Shown here: positions 62,756 through 64,000 of the stretch, one piece after another | Layout: each line of letters starts with the position of its first letter | Numbering within the stretch: the stretch's first letter is position 1 | NCBI GenBank assembly: GCA_023079485.1 | Contig: CM041084.1 | Span: 10,972,609 to 11,036,608, forward strand | Direction of reading: 5' to 3' | From: Archilochus colubris | Taxonomy: Eukaryota; Chordata; Aves; Apodiformes; Trochilidae | DNA length: 64,000 bases | Translations under genes and position numbers: made by a program | Notes under the pieces: generated by a model | What the model was told of the DNA's origin: nothing | Database searches by the model: none | The model's input: the letters and a program-made list of their open reading frames with translations, nothing else

Positions 62756-64000
62756 TGAGTGTTCAGTAGTAATGAACATTCAACAGTGATTCTGTTCTTC
62801 CCCACTGCCAATTACAGCAAGCACTGAACCACTTGTAATCCCAGTCCTTGCAGTCATCACACACTTAATGACTTAATGACCACCTCCACCAGCCACTTCC
62901 AAGCCATTGCCTAAAATACAATTTCTGACACGCAGCAAAGCAACTGTGAAACACCACCACGACTACCTTGCAGCAGATCTGGCAGCACAGGAACATGCCT
63001 ACACCCCCATCAGCACCAGGTCACCAGCCTCAGCACAGTCCCTTCAATGATGGGTGACAGCAAATGGGCACTGAAGGAGCACAGGCTAAAAGTGCCAGGG
63101 CAGGGGAGAGCTGGGGCTGCCACAGGGCTCAGCTGAGCAGCTCTCTGATGGGGCCAACCTGCACCCTGGTGGCCTTCAAGGTGGATGGTTTCTTTGCTAC
63201 ACAACCACACGTCAATGCTAGGTCAGTACAGCATTTAATATTAGAAACAAACTGTGCTCTCATTTCTGTAGTATTCTTGTTCAAATTCTGAATCCAGGAC
63301 CATGCAATGTATTTGGAGTTATGGGGGTCACATCTGCAGTGCCATGGCTAAAGATCGAGACATGACAACCATATTTAATAACTTTTGCAAGGCATTTGAT
63401 AGTCCAGGACCATTCAGAGCATCCAGGAACATTGGTGCTAAGAAGTTTGAAGCACTTTGGCCTTGGTTGAGCTTCAGCAGATGGATCTGCTTCATATTTG
63501 TTAATAAAAAAGAGCAAGAGAGAGAGAGAGGGATAAAGATACGGGGGAAATTTGTCTCCACAAATAGCCACACAGTAAATCTTCAGTGAACAGAGTTTTA
63601 TGGGAGAAAGACCATTTTCACTATTCTGCTTCCAGACTTCAGAGATTGTTTTCAGGATAAATGCAGCTGTCTAATGCTGATGATTTAAATACAAACAATC
63701 CCATTGTTTGTTTCTTTGGCCCTGAGTGAAAAAACTTCAGCTCTGCAATGTGACCTCTGCTACTTCCACAAGTGACTTATTAGCAAAAAATGAACTTGTT
63801 AAATTAAAAAATAAATGCAGAATACAGGGGGCAATATGAACGTAAAGTAATGCTCCATATGTCCCTGATACTGTAAGGTGGTTTAGGTTATAGATAGAAG
63901 TTTGTGTCATTGCTATATGTAGAGCTCAGGAGCTGTCTAGCTTGTATCTACTGCTGGGAGAGTGATTTGTACCTGATTTGCCCAAGTGGTTTTAATCTCT

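Larger units (their letters stand above)
48989..64000 (-). other. ADARB2: ADARB2 intron 1 (partial; continues beyond position 64000)
   Basis: At least 15 kb of the intron upstream of exon 2. Exon 1 and the promoter are not in the window. ADARB2 is known for very long first introns in other vertebrates. The content is AT-rich DNA with an old CR1 fragment (52.9 kb), a CR1 3' end (62.5 kb), an old palindromic repeat (60.7 kb) and homopolymer tracts. No other gene was recognised. Confidence 0.85.

Noticed and set aside
63302..63589. NNFCKAFDS motif resembling reverse transcriptase 'DFSKAFD'
   Set aside because: Only a few residues match; the surrounding residues and DNA do not follow CR1 or any other RT I know.
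1..64000. CRISPR array, operon or bacterial-type system
   Set aside because: There are no spaced direct repeats. Gene structure, splice sites and repeats are vertebrate.

Overview
The window is bird nuclear DNA. It is AT-rich and carries many decayed CR1 LINE fragments ending in the usual avian CR1 tail, plus two solo LTRs with clean target-site duplications. The only protein-coding gene I can support is on the minus strand. It is ADARB2 (RED2/ADAR3), a vertebrate double-stranded-RNA-binding relative of the ADAR adenosine deaminases. Two coding exons are present: exon 2 (48902-48988, 87 nt) and exon 3 (39897-40804, 908 nt). Exon 3 holds both double-stranded-RNA-binding domains. Splice sites and reading phase agree across the junction. 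The promoter, exon 1 (expected to encode the arginine-rich start) and all deaminase-domain exons lie outside the window.

Layout in gene order (right to left): 64000-48989 is the near part of intron 1; 48988-48902 is exon 2; 48901-40805 is intron 2 (8,097 nt, complete); 40804-39897 is exon 3; 39896-1 is the near part of intron 3, at least 39.9 kb long. Everything except about 1 kb is therefore intron. I found no second gene, tRNA gene, rRNA gene or CRISPR array.

The introns contain CR1 fragments in both orientations, a solo LTR with 6-bp duplications (6035-6357), an ERVL-type solo LTR with 5-bp duplications (23732-24136), a pure (AAGGG)n tract of about 136 bp, TA-rich microsatellites, a possible MIR-like SINE and an old palindromic repeat.

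The most unusual object is at 16770-17138. It is a 369-bp insertion flanked by 6-bp duplications, and both of its ends are the 5' end of the same LTR family seen at 6035-6357. This gives 67-bp near-perfect inverted repeats around a core with tRNA-like A and B boxes. It looks like a fold-back LTR derivative rather than a normal solo LTR. Because it sits in an intron, it would make a long RNA hairpin in the pre-mRNA of a gene that itself encodes a double-stranded-RNA-binding protein.
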